Assembly (NCBI GenBank): GCA_963845265.1
Contig: CAWJRN010000009.1
Location: 369,229 to 433,228 of the forward strand
DNA length: 64,000 nt
Reading direction: 5' to 3'
From: DYRB01 sp963845265
GTDB lineage: Bacteria > Pseudomonadota > Gammaproteobacteria > Chromatiales > Chromatiaceae
The notes beneath the pieces are model-generated. The model ran no database searches, was not told the DNA's origin, and worked only from the letters and a program-made list of their open reading frames with translations. Position numbers and translations under genes: made by a program. Of this stretch, positions 26,106 to 36,839 are shown piece by piece. Position 1 is the first letter of the stretch. Each line of letters starts with the position of its first letter.

Positions 26106-26543
26106 TCAGCGACGGCCAGAGGGGTCTCCGCGGGCATTTTCCGATGCGGTCGACCGGTCGAACAGCGACCTGTGCCTCAGCCAAGCGGGGGCGTGGGACA
26201 GCACCGTTGCAAACAGGATGACGACGACGAACAGGGCAGGCGCGGCGGCGGGCCAGAACGGGATCGCCGCCAACAGCAAGAGTTTGACGAGCGTCGCCTG
26301 ACCGTAGGTCTGGCGCAGCCAGTCTCGGTCCGACCAGGCATCGAGCAACATCATCCCGAGGCCAGTTGCCAGGGTGAGGATCAGATAGGGATGCCATGCG
26401 TCGGCAGGGGTGCCATGTACCAAGAACCCCGCACCCATGCCGGCGACCCCCACAAGATGCAGGCCGCGCAGCCCGATATTGATCCAGCGTTGGCCCCGGA
26501 CGGCGCGCCGCCGCTGGGCGTCCTCGGGTCTGTTCAGTGCCAT
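26106..26543 (-). CDS. Small integral membrane protein, unknown function
   Basis: 145 residues with four hydrophobic helices (about 24-44, 52-68, 85-100, 102-117) and a basic, polar tail. The N-terminus MALNRPEDAQRRRAVRGQRW is cytosolic-looking. Not matched to a named family by eye. Starts at the ATG at 26543, transcribed toward the palindromic element; single gene between the cytochrome/propeller cluster and the CNNM genes. Confidence 0.65.
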   Translation of the reverse strand: MALNRPEDAQRRRAVRGQRWINIGLRGLHLVGVAGMGAGFLVHGTPADAWHPYLILTLATGLGMMLLDAWSDRDWLRQTYGQATLVKLLLLAAIPFWPAAAPALFVVVILFATVLSHAPAWLRHRSLFDRSTASENARGDPSGRR

Positions 26544-26958
26544 GGGAAAGGGGCTCCAGGAGATGACGGCACAAAGCCGGTTCTAGCTGATGCTGCGGGG
26601 GCAGGACCTCGCGTCGAAAAACCTACGAAGCTCAGTTCAGCCGCAAATGAACGGAAATACACCCGTCGCGCGTCGGTTTTTCGTTTCAGGATTCCAGCTT
26701 TTCCAGCAGCAACAAGCTCTTACTGACAACTTAAAACTGAAAACTTTCCTGTATAGCCGCACATAAACAAGGTGTCCAAGTTTAGTGTCCATAAAACAAA
26801 TTTATGCTTTGTGTGTCCGCCATCGGGCCAGATACCGCGCTCTTGTTCTCCCCGAAGGGTTTGCCGATCCAGCTTTGGCTAAGATCCGCCTGTAGTGTCG
26901 ATCTGTGTGGAAAAATTGCCCAAAAACCCCGCCATTAGGTTAGCCTACCGAGCTTGGC
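26544..26958. other. Intergenic stretch, no gene seen
   Basis: 415 bases. It contains an inverted repeat, CGAAAAACC at 26614-26622 against GGTTTTTCG about 50 bases on, and a trace of the AAAACTT heptamer motif near 26730. The right part is AT-rich and must hold the promoter of the CNNM gene at 26959. No ORF with protein-like character was found. Confidence 0.5.
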
Positions 26959-28515
26959 ATGAACTCGGGGGGCAGCGCTGTGGCGGAAGTCGACACTTGG
27001 AACATCGAGCTGATTCTCCGAGGAATCTTGCAGGTTTTTTTCCTGATGAGCTCTGCGGTGTTCTCCGGCTCGGAGACGGCGCTGTTTTCTCTGAGCCGGA
27101 TCAACCTGCAACACCTGCGCAATCGCCGCGATCCGCATTCAGAGAGTATCCACGCGATGCTCGACGAACCGCGCCGACTGATTATCTCCATCCTCTGTGG
27201 TAACGAGCTGGTCAACATCGCCTCATCCGCCAACATGGCAGGGATGTTGCTGATTCTATTCGGTGGGGATGCGGGCTGGGTGAACGTCCTCGTGATGGTG
27301 CCCTTGCTGCTGCTGTTCGGCGAGGTCACGCCCAAGACCATTGCGGTCAATCACCCCCTCGACTTTGCCCGGCGGGTCAGCGCACGCATCCTCCCGCGCT
27401 GGATCTACATCGTCACTCCCCTGCGAGAGGCCGTGCGCCTGGTTTCGGATCGGGTCACGACCCTCCTGGTGGGCGAGAATGTAGGCCGCGAGAATATCCT
27501 GAAGCCCGATGAGTTGAAGACGCTGCTGGAGGAGGGGGAGGCGACCGGCATCATCGACGCCTCCGAACGGGTGTTGATCGACAACCTATTGGAGGCATCC
27601 GAGACCGATGTCTCCCACATCATGACCCCAGGCCCGCGCCTGTGCCTGCTCAACGCCGACGAGCCCCTGCCGGAGCTGATCGAGACCTTCCGTAGCTATC
27701 GGCACCCCCGGGTTCCGGTCTATTCCGGGCATTGGGACAACGTCATCGGCTTCATCCATTCCGAGGACGTGTTACGCGTGGTGCGCGGCGGCGCCGATCT
27801 CGCCGACATGAACATTCAGTCCATCCTGCGCCCGGTCCACTTCGTCCCCCCGACCGTGAAGGTGGATGAACTGTTTCTGTTTTTCCAGGAACACCGCACG
27901 CGATCCGCCATCGTCTTGGGCGAGTTCGGCGAGGTCATCGGCATCGTCACCATGAAGGACGTGCTCGCCTTCATCTTCGGCGAATTGACCGCCAACGTCC
28001 CCGGCAGTGAGGAGTACCAGCGCACGGAGGAAGGCCATACCGTTCCCGGCTGGATGCGCCTGCTGGACTTCTACAGCCTGACCAATATCGACATCGAGGA
28101 CCCGGTGATGACCACCATTGGTGGTCTGGTCTTCCGCCTCTTCGGGCGTCTGCCCCAGGTGGATGAGGCGATCGACTATGCCGGGTATCATTTCAAGGTG
28201 CTGGGTATCAACGGGCTGCGCATCAGCCGTGTGGAGGTCTCCAAGCAGGCCGAGGCCCGCACGGTATTGGAATTGGAGGTGGACCCTGAACTCGCGGCCG
28301 AACGACGCCTCGCGCAGGCATTGTCCGATGCCGAAGAAGATGGGCGGTTGAAGGAAGACAAGGCCGAGCAATCCGCGGCGAAACGTAAGCGCAAACAGGA
28401 AGCGGCGGAACGGCGCCAAGCGCAAGCATCGCCCAGTGCCGGAGAAGACGGTCCGTCAGAAGGCGGACAAGGCCGAGCAATCCGAGGCGAAGCGCAAGCG
28501 CAAGCGCAAACGTAA
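26959..28515 (+). CDS. CNNM/CorC-type transporter (DUF21-CBS), C-terminus frameshifted
   Basis: 518 residues. DUF21 membrane domain with about four helices (residues 15-200; SSAVFSGSETALFSLSRIN is diagnostic), a CBS pair (about 215-335; TPGPRLCLLNADEPLPELIE) and a CorC/HlyC C-terminal domain (about 360-435). Members are linked to magnesium/cobalt transport. The basic tail (KRKRKQ) is duplicated, and the second copy has one extra base, so the frame ends at 28515 in low-complexity sequence instead of running to 28678, where a TGATG would couple it to the next gene. Start could also be the GTG at 26980. Confidence 0.88.
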   Translation: MNSGGSAVAEVDTWNIELILRGILQVFFLMSSAVFSGSETALFSLSRINLQHLRNRRDPHSESIHAMLDEPRRLIISILCGNELVNIASSANMAGMLLILFGGDAGWVNVLVMVPLLLLFGEVTPKTIAVNHPLDFARRVSARILPRWIYIVTPLREAVRLVSDRVTTLLVGENVGRENILKPDELKTLLEEGEATGIIDASERVLIDNLLEASETDVSHIMTPGPRLCLLNADEPLPELIETFRSYRHPRVPVYSGHWDNVIGFIHSEDVLRVVRGGADLADMNIQSILRPVHFVPPTVKVDELFLFFQEHRTRSAIVLGEFGEVIGIVTMKDVLAFIFGELTANVPGSEEYQRTEEGHTVPGWMRLLDFYSLTNIDIEDPVMTTIGGLVFRLFGRLPQVDEAIDYAGYHFKVLGINGLRISRVEVSKQAEARTVLELEVDPELAAERRLAQALSDAEEDGRLKEDKAEQSAAKRKRKQEAAERRQAQASPSAGEDGPSEGGQGRAIRGEAQAQAQT

Positions 28516-28678
28516 GCAGATGGCGAAGGTGCAAGCCGGAGCTGCGAGCGAGGTCGTGGCCCAGGAGGGATCGGCAGAATCGGAGCTGGAGCCCGCGCAA
28601 GGCTCGGCCCTCGACACGGCGGATCAAACGCCAAAATCGGCTAAGCGTAAGGGCTCCGGCGAAGGGGAGAAAGTCTGA
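28436..28678 (+). other. Displaced C-terminal frame of the upstream CNNM gene
   Basis: In the next frame, sequence homologous to the upstream tail (QKADKAEQSEAKRKRKRKRK) resumes and runs to a TGA that overlaps the ATG of the following gene (TGATG, 28676-28680). Comparing the duplicated units (starting near 28314 and 28425), the second is one base longer between the GCC and GACAAGGCC landmarks. That single-base indel explains the shift. An independent 80-residue gene is less likely. Confidence 0.7.
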
Positions 28679-29940
28679 TGGACTTGGGATTCCAACTGCT
28701 GATCATGGTCCTGTTTCTGGTCCTCAAGGGCTTCTTCTCCGGCTCTGAGATTGCCATTGTCAACTCCGACAAGCTCAAGCTGCGTCACCAGGCGAAACAA
28801 GGTGACCGCAAAGCCAAGCTGCTACTGAAGATGTTCCGCTCCCCGGACGTGGTCCTGGGCACCACGCTTGTGGGTACCAACCTGGCCACCGTGACCATCT
28901 CCACCATGGGTGCGCTGATCTGTATCGACCTATTCGGCGACATCGGCGACCTGATCTCAGTGCTGATCATGACCCCGTTCCTGCTGATCTTTGGCGAAGT
29001 GGTGCCCAAGAGCGTGTTTCAGCAGAAGGCCGACACCCTGGCACGGATGGTCAGCCCGGTGCTCCAGGTCTTTTCCTACATCTTCTACCCGATCATCTTC
29101 ATCTTCAGCCGGGTAGCGCGCTTCGCGACCCGGCTGATCGGCGGTACATCCAATCGCCAAAACGTGTTCATCACTCGAGAGGAGCTGAGGGTGTTGCTCG
29201 ACGATGGCGAGCCCACCAGGGGAGGGGCCAGCAAGGTCGACCGCAACAGCATTCGACGCATCATCCGCTTCGCCGACACCACCGTCGGACAGGCCATGAT
29301 TCCGCTGGCGGATGTGGTCGGGATCAGTGAGATGCGCAGCACCGCCGATGCGGTATCCCTGGTGCTCAAGCACGGATTCAACCGCTTGCCGGTCTACCGC
29401 GGCAACATGACCAATCTCAAGGGAGTGCTGACCCTCAGCACCTGGGACCTGCTCGACCAGAACATCGAGGGACGGCATATCTCGGAATTCGTTGATCAGC
29501 CCCTCTTCTTGAGCCCCCAGCAGACCATCGATCAAACCCTGCCGCTGCTCCAGGCTCGTCCCGACCACATGGGTATCGTCATCGACGAGTTCGGCTCCGG
29601 GATCGGTATCCTGACCATGGAAGACGTCTTCGAGGAGGTGGTTGGTGACATTGACGTTGGCTATGACTTCGATGAATACCGCCCCAAACGGCAGTACTTC
29701 ATCGAAAGCGATGGCGAGACCGCGTTCCGGATGAGTGGGCGCACCCCTTTGTCCGAAATCAACGACGTGCTGTACATCAAGCTGCCCCTCACCGAGGCCC
29801 ACACCATCGGTGGATTCGTCAGCGCCCGGTTGCGTCGCCTGGCGAGCCCTGGAGACGCCATCGTGGACGAGGGCTACCGGTTTGTGGTCGAGGAAGCGGA
29901 TGATCGCATCGTGGTGCGTGTTCGTGCGGAGCAGGTGTAG
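28678..29940 (+). CDS. CNNM/CorC-type transporter (DUF21-CBS), second copy
   Basis: 420 residues, paralogue of the preceding gene with the same order: DUF21 membrane domain (about 1-185; LKGFFSGSEIAIVNSDKLKL), CBS pair (about 205-330; QAMIPLADVVGISEMRSTAD), CorC/HlyC domain (about 345-420). The ATG overlaps the restored stop of the upstream frame. Tandem pairs may work as heteromers. The stop is followed at once by a small hairpin (29942-29954). Confidence 0.9.
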   Translation: MDLGFQLLIMVLFLVLKGFFSGSEIAIVNSDKLKLRHQAKQGDRKAKLLLKMFRSPDVVLGTTLVGTNLATVTISTMGALICIDLFGDIGDLISVLIMTPFLLIFGEVVPKSVFQQKADTLARMVSPVLQVFSYIFYPIIFIFSRVARFATRLIGGTSNRQNVFITREELRVLLDDGEPTRGGASKVDRNSIRRIIRFADTTVGQAMIPLADVVGISEMRSTADAVSLVLKHGFNRLPVYRGNMTNLKGVLTLSTWDLLDQNIEGRHISEFVDQPLFLSPQQTIDQTLPLLQARPDHMGIVIDEFGSGIGILTMEDVFEEVVGDIDVGYDFDEYRPKRQYFIESDGETAFRMSGRTPLSEINDVLYIKLPLTEAHTIGGFVSARLRRLASPGDAIVDEGYRFVVEEADDRIVVRVRAEQV

Positions 29941-29956
29941 CGAGGCTTCGCCTCAG
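29938..29956 (+). repeat. Hairpin fused to the stop codon, copy 1
   Basis: The stop TAG is followed directly by CGAGGCTTCGCCTCAG, a GAGGC/GCCTC stem with a TTC loop. The same arrangement, differing by one loop base, follows the stop of the Xre-type antitoxin at 42831. The stem is too short and lacks a T tract for a normal terminator. Confidence 0.6.
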
Positions 29957-30169
29957 GCCGATGACCCCTAGTCGACTCGTCGCTCTGACGCGCAGCCTCT
30001 CCAGGAAGCACCATACGCCTACTCAGCCGCTGTACGCCTTTGCTGGTGGGTTGTAACATCGCCTGGTTCATGGGGCACGCTTGAGGCCGCTCCCTTGCTA
30101 TCCCGACATCAGCCGCCTTCTTGACGGGGCGATCCAGCCATCCCAGCCAAGGACTCTCGCCGAACGCCC

Positions 30170-32269
<2,100 letters not shown>

Positions 32270-32370
32270 TTCCTTGGCGCCGGCAGCGAGGGACCGGCTT
32301 TGACCCGCCATCGGTCCCGGTTTACTGTAAGCCAGGTCACTGCGAGGTAGCTCCTCGATAATCCGGGGTA

Positions 32371-32458
32371 AACTCGTAGGGTAGATCGAGGAGCCCAGCG
32401 ACGGATCCGCCGATGTCGGTCATTCTGGCGGGTTCGCTTCGCTTGGCCCACCCTACAG
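32371..32458. repeat. Intergenic inverted repeat with GTAGGGT ends
   Basis: The left end GTAGGGTAGATC and right end CCACCCTAC face each other across about 70 bases containing GCGGATCCGCCGATG-like and GGCGGGTTCGCTTCGCTTGG blocks. It fills most of the 295-bp gap between glgX and the first GH57 gene. It resembles common proteobacterial intergenic palindromes; no ORF is present. Confidence 0.5.
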
Positions 32459-32564
32459 GTGGCGGGCTGCCCCGACTTATGGAGAAGTGGTCTACGGCTG
32501 GCGAGATGCTGCCGCAAATCGACGATTCTCAGCCACTCGGAACCTTGCGGGATAGGTAGCTCCG

Positions 32565-33773
32565 ATGACGTTAGGCACCACGACCGGGATGCAAATCGAT
32601 CACGCCCTGGGGCTGCATATGCACCAGCCCCCGGGCAACCTGCGTCTGCTCATCGACACCAACCCCTGGGAGGCGGAACAGATCATCCGCTGCTACGAAC
32701 GGGTGGTGCGCTATGCGGATCGCTATCGGGATGTGGCTCGCCTGCATGTGGGTTTTTCCGGTGTCCTGCTGGAGCAGTTGCTCGACCCGGACATCGTCGA
32801 TCGCTATCGGCATATCGTCGATATCCCCGCCTTCCTAAACGCCTATGGCGAGGCGCCGAACATCGAGCTCATCGGCATGGGCTACTACCACCCGATCTTT
32901 CCGCTCATTCCCAAGCCGGACTGGGAGGACCAGTTGTTACGCGGTCGCGTCATCATGGAGCAGGCCTTCGGGCGTGCACCCAAGGGGTTCTGGCCCCCGG
33001 AGATGGCCTTCTCTATGCCACTGGTGCCGGCCCTGGCACGGGCCGGTTACGACTATGTGGTCGTCGACGGCGTCTATGTACACCCCCAGGACGGCGTGAG
33101 CGACATCTATCGCCCCTACCTGGCCTGCGAGGACGGTGTCTGTATCGCCGTGGTGCCGCGGGATCGGGTCATTTCCAACGGCCAGGAAAGCGGCTTCGAC
33201 CCGGATTGGCTGGAAGGGGAGGCCGTACGCCGAGTTGGGGCCTCTGCGCGTCCCGATGCGCAGCGTCTGGTGACCACCTGGTCCGACGGCGAGAACGGCG
33301 GTTGGTTTCGCCAGACCCATGAGCCCTCCGGTTTCTTCGGCCACTTCTTTGCCCCAGCCATGGAGCGGGTGCGCCGGGGCGAGACCCAATTGCACCCGGT
33401 GAGCCTGTCCGCCTACCTGGAGGCGTTTCCACCGAACACTTTGGCCCAGGTTAGCACCGGGGCCTGGAATGTGGGCTCCACCTCCGGCTACGACTTTAGC
33501 CAGTGGGCCGGTTCGGAGGCACAACGGCGCGCCGGCGAGGCGGTCAATCAGGTCAGTCGCCGCTATTGGGAGTTGCACCGCCAGGAGGGACGGCTCGACT
33601 CGGAGGCGCGCTCGACGCTGGCCGAGGCGCGTGCCCTGATCCTGGAGGCCCAAACCAGTTGCTTCCTGTTCTGGGGCGACGCCTGGATTTCGCAGCTCTA
33701 CGCCCGTACCGAGCCCGCCGAGCGGGCCATGGATCGCGTCACCCAGGCACTGGGGCCGGTTGGCGGTGCCTGA
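32565..33773 (+). CDS. Glycoside hydrolase family 57 alpha-glucan enzyme
   Basis: 402 residues of the compact GH57 amylase/glucanotransferase type. Conserved blocks: HALGLHMHQPPGNL, HVGFSGVLLEQLLDP, GMGYYHPIFPLIP, GFWPPEMAFSMPL (catalytic Glu region) and TTWSDGENGGWF. Start at the ATG at 32565 (an internal ATG at 32589 also precedes the conserved part). Overlaps nothing but ends two bases before the next ATG. In this cluster it probably trims or transfers maltooligosaccharide chains during glycogen turnover; specificity cannot be read off. Confidence 0.88.
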   Translation: MTLGTTTGMQIDHALGLHMHQPPGNLRLLIDTNPWEAEQIIRCYERVVRYADRYRDVARLHVGFSGVLLEQLLDPDIVDRYRHIVDIPAFLNAYGEAPNIELIGMGYYHPIFPLIPKPDWEDQLLRGRVIMEQAFGRAPKGFWPPEMAFSMPLVPALARAGYDYVVVDGVYVHPQDGVSDIYRPYLACEDGVCIAVVPRDRVISNGQESGFDPDWLEGEAVRRVGASARPDAQRLVTTWSDGENGGWFRQTHEPSGFFGHFFAPAMERVRRGETQLHPVSLSAYLEAFPPNTLAQVSTGAWNVGSTSGYDFSQWAGSEAQRRAGEAVNQVSRRYWELHRQEGRLDSEARSTLAEARALILEAQTSCFLFWGDAWISQLYARTEPAERAMDRVTQALGPVGGA

Positions 33774-33774
33774 T

Positions 33775-34962
33775 ATGGTCAGCATGTTGCACAAGTTCGA
33801 CCGGCCCGTCACTGCTCCCGAGCCACCAGTGGCGGAGCATCTGGCCACCGTGGCGGCAGAGATCGCCGACGAGTTCCCCTTGGTGCTCGAACATACCAGT
33901 CTGGTCTTGCTCGACCTCGACCCCGGTCACCTGCACGCCTTCTGGACCCTGGCACCGGAGGACCGGCATCGGGCCGGCGCCGCCTTCCGCGCCGGGGGCG
34001 CCACGCCGGAGTTGGTGATCCAATTGCGTCGCCTGCACCCCGATGGCGGCGTCGAGGTGCTTGCGCGGCTGCCCCTGGCCGAAGGTCCGAGGGGCGATGC
34101 CCGCTTCGACCTCGACAACGACGATGCGACCTACCAGGCGGAGATCGGCCTCAGCACCAGTGATGGGGGCTGGCTGCTCCTGGCAAGATCCAACCAGGCT
34201 CGACTACCGCGCCAAGTCGGGGTGCCAATCCCAGTGTGGGATGGGCAAGAGCGTCCACAGGCCGAGTCCGGACCGTCGGCGCAGGCGCAGGACGTCTCAG
34301 TGTCCCACGACTTTGCTTTGGCCCCATCGGTCGTGCACACCGCGGGTGAACCATCGGCTGACGGGCTGGGGCGAGTGCCCCAGCCGAGGGTTCAGTCTCA
34401 GCATCAACCCCAGACCCCCGTCCCGTTACAGCCCCCTGAGTCCGGCACTCGTCCCGCCCGTTGGGTCCTGGCGGCGGCGAGCGGCGCCTTGACCCCGGAA
34501 GCCTTTGGTGAGGCGCAAGTTGGTCCGGAGGGCGTGGGTACGTGGGCCGATCCGGGCGAAGCCGTGCATCCCGATTCTGGACCTGCTCCGGGGCCCGCCG
34601 CGGGATTGGCGGCAATTCCCGTGGCGCCCGAGGGCCATGAGTCCCGGCTCCCCTCCCAGCCGGGCGAGCCGCCACTGAGCCAAGTGAGTCGACCCGAGCC
34701 CAGTCCAATGGCCCGACCGGAGCCTCCCGGACCCATCTCCAGCTTCGCCGTCGGTCGTGGCCCAGGGGCCCCGGTGATCGAGGCGGAGGTCTTGGTGCAT
34801 ATCAGTGCCATGCCCGGCACCCTGGTGGACCTCTATGGGTGGCCGGTGCGGGTTGGGCCCTCAGGGCGGACCACCCTACGTCTGCCCGTCACCGACCTGA
34901 ACCTGCTGACCGAGTTGCTGGACCCACCGGCCGGGTCCGAGGAAGGCAGCGGACACCCCTGA
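33775..34962 (+). CDS. DUF4912 domain protein with long Pro-rich linker
   Basis: 395 residues. The N-terminal 140 (LVLLDLDPGHLHAFWTLAP, DLDNDDATYQAEIGL) match the DUF4912 carbohydrate-cluster pattern, followed by a Pro/Gly/Glu-rich, low-complexity linker (about 150-330) and a C-terminal segment VHISAMPGTLVDLYGWPV. The ATG at 33775 is one base after the upstream stop; a TTG at 33760 in frame overlaps the GH57 gene. Such proteins occur next to GH57 and GlgA genes and may bind glucan; no enzyme motif is seen. Confidence 0.75.
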   Translation: MVSMLHKFDRPVTAPEPPVAEHLATVAAEIADEFPLVLEHTSLVLLDLDPGHLHAFWTLAPEDRHRAGAAFRAGGATPELVIQLRRLHPDGGVEVLARLPLAEGPRGDARFDLDNDDATYQAEIGLSTSDGGWLLLARSNQARLPRQVGVPIPVWDGQERPQAESGPSAQAQDVSVSHDFALAPSVVHTAGEPSADGLGRVPQPRVQSQHQPQTPVPLQPPESGTRPARWVLAAASGALTPEAFGEAQVGPEGVGTWADPGEAVHPDSGPAPGPAAGLAAIPVAPEGHESRLPSQPGEPPLSQVSRPEPSPMARPEPPGPISSFAVGRGPGAPVIEAEVLVHISAMPGTLVDLYGWPVRVGPSGRTTLRLPVTDLNLLTELLDPPAGSEEGSGHP

Positions 34963-34975
34963 CGGCGGCCGCATC

Positions 34976-36571
34976 ATGCACGGCTACCTGGCCCTGGTGC
35001 TCCACGCCCACCTGCCCTTCGTCCGCCACCCGGAACACTCAAGGTTTCTCGAAGAGCACTGGCTGTTCGAGGCCATCACCGACTGCTACCTGCCCCTGCT
35101 GGAAGTCCTGTTTTCCCTGCCACCAAGGCCGTCCGGCCCGTATTTGACCCTGTCGCTCTCGCCGACCCTGGTCGCCATGCTCGACGACACCCTGCTCCGC
35201 GGGCGCTTTGTCGATTACCTGGGCCGCCGCGTCCGCCTGTGCGAGGCGGAGGCCAGGCGACGGCGAGGCCAACCCAGATTGCTGGCCCTCGCTGACGGCT
35301 ATCGGGAGCGACTCGACCGGCTGGCGGGGCTCTACGCACGCCAGTTGGACGGCAACCTGGTGGCTGCCTTCGCCACCCTGGAGAGGGCCGGCGCAGTGGA
35401 GCTCGTGACCACCGCAGCGACCCACGGCTACCTGCCCCTGCTACGCACCCAGCCGGCCGCGGTGCGCGCCCAGCTCGGGGTGGCGCAGGACGCGTTTGAG
35501 GTGGCCTTCGGCCACCCCAGCGCCGGGCTCTGGTCCCCGGAGTGCGGTTGGTACGATGGACTGGAGACAGAGATCGCCGCCGCGGGTTTCCGGTATACGA
35601 TCGTCGATGCGCACGGCCTGGCTGGGGCCCTGCCGACGCCGGCCCACGGACTGCTGGCCCCAGTGCTTGCGCCGACCGACGGCAGCGGGGTGGCGGTGTT
35701 CGGGCGTGATCCGGCCTCGGCGGCGGAGGTCTGGTCCTCGGACCAGGGCTATCCCGGTCACCCGGACTATCGGGAGTATCACAGCGACCTGGGCTTTACC
35801 CTCGATCGGGCCCAGCTCGAGGACTTCCTGCCCCCAGGGGTCGAGGCCGCGCCCACCGGGGTCAAGTACCACCGGATCACCGGTGGGGCGGGTCCCAAGG
35901 GGCTCTACGACCCGGCGGTCGCGGCGCGTCAGGCCCTGCACGATGGACAACGCTTCCTGTCCCGGCGCCGAGACGCCCTGGCCGATGTCCCCGAGGCCGC
36001 CGCCCCACCCGTCCTGGTCTGCGCCTACGATGCCGAGTTGTTCGGCCACTGGTGGTACGAGGGGCCGGGCTTTCTCGCCGCAGTGCTCAGCGGGGCCAAG
36101 GACGCTGGCCTGGAGACCATCTCCCTCGGCGGCTACCTGGAGCGCCACGGCACCGCCCAGGTTGCGCGACCGGCCACGTCGAGCTGGGGGCAGCATGGGT
36201 ATAATGCCGCCTGGCTGACGCGGGAGACGGGCTGGGTCTACCCCTTGCTGCATGCCGCGGCGGGGGATTTGGCGGGGTTGGTGGCGAGTCATCTGAGCGG
36301 CCTGAGTCCGGCGCAGGACCGGGGCCGACAGGGGCGGCTGCTGCGCCAGGCGGCCCGCTCGCTGCTCCTGGCGCAGGCCTCGGACTGGCCGTTCTGCATC
36401 GCTCGCGGGACCGCCGCCGATTATGCTGCGCGCAGGCTGCGCGACGGCTTGGCACGCTTTCGCCTGTTGGCCGCGGCGGCCCGGGGTGGTCCCCTGGAAT
36501 CGGGCAGACTGGAGGCCCTGGAGACCATGGACAATATCTTCCCCGAGCTCGACCTGGCGCGGTTTCGGTAA
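34976..36571 (+). CDS. GH57 1,4-alpha-glucan branching-type enzyme (DUF1957)
   Basis: 531 residues. Opens with GYLALVLHAHLPFVRHPEH, then LWSPECGWYDGLE (nucleophile Glu) and CAYDAELFGHWWYEG (catalytic Asp), all typical of GH57 branching enzymes, and a C-terminal helical DUF1957-like region with a TSSWGQHGYNAAWL motif. Start is the ATG at 34976, 14 bases after the DUF4912 stop. The cluster contains no GH13 glgB, so this may be the branching activity of the locus. Length fits the family. Confidence 0.9.
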   Translation: MHGYLALVLHAHLPFVRHPEHSRFLEEHWLFEAITDCYLPLLEVLFSLPPRPSGPYLTLSLSPTLVAMLDDTLLRGRFVDYLGRRVRLCEAEARRRRGQPRLLALADGYRERLDRLAGLYARQLDGNLVAAFATLERAGAVELVTTAATHGYLPLLRTQPAAVRAQLGVAQDAFEVAFGHPSAGLWSPECGWYDGLETEIAAAGFRYTIVDAHGLAGALPTPAHGLLAPVLAPTDGSGVAVFGRDPASAAEVWSSDQGYPGHPDYREYHSDLGFTLDRAQLEDFLPPGVEAAPTGVKYHRITGGAGPKGLYDPAVAARQALHDGQRFLSRRRDALADVPEAAAPPVLVCAYDAELFGHWWYEGPGFLAAVLSGAKDAGLETISLGGYLERHGTAQVARPATSSWGQHGYNAAWLTRETGWVYPLLHAAAGDLAGLVASHLSGLSPAQDRGRQGRLLRQAARSLLLAQASDWPFCIARGTAADYAARRLRDGLARFRLLAAAARGGPLESGRLEALETMDNIFPELDLARFR

Positions 36572-36776
36572 GGAACGGTTCGGAAACAACCGAAACAAGC
36601 GTACGGACGACAAGAAACTACGAAATACACGAAAGTCGCGAAAAAGCAGCAAATTCTCCTGTGTATATGGAGCCTTTTCGCGTTTTTCGCGTGTCTACTA
36701 GTTCCAAGAAGGTGTACCAGTTGTTCTTGAATCGTCACTAACGCTCGTCAGTATCCGCCCGGCAGCGTGCAGGGTC
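36572..36776. repeat. Intergenic region with a CGCGAAAAA palindrome
   Basis: 205 bases between the branching enzyme and glgA. CGCGAAAAAGCAGCAAATTC is opposed by CCTTTTCGCGTTTTTCGCG about 30 bases later, giving an AT-rich inverted repeat; the left flank ACTACGAAATACACGAAAG is a widespread bacterial intergenic motif type. The glgA promoter must lie to the right; none was recognised with confidence. Confidence 0.45.
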
Positions 36777-36839
36777 ATGCGCTTCCCGCCCCTTTCGGCC
36801 CTCGGGCCCCACACAATTGCAGTACCGCAGGCACCCCGC

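Noticed and set aside
28188..28634. Minus-strand Arg/Ala-rich ORFs over the CNNM tail
   Set aside because: They are the complement of the duplicated basic tail and have no start context.
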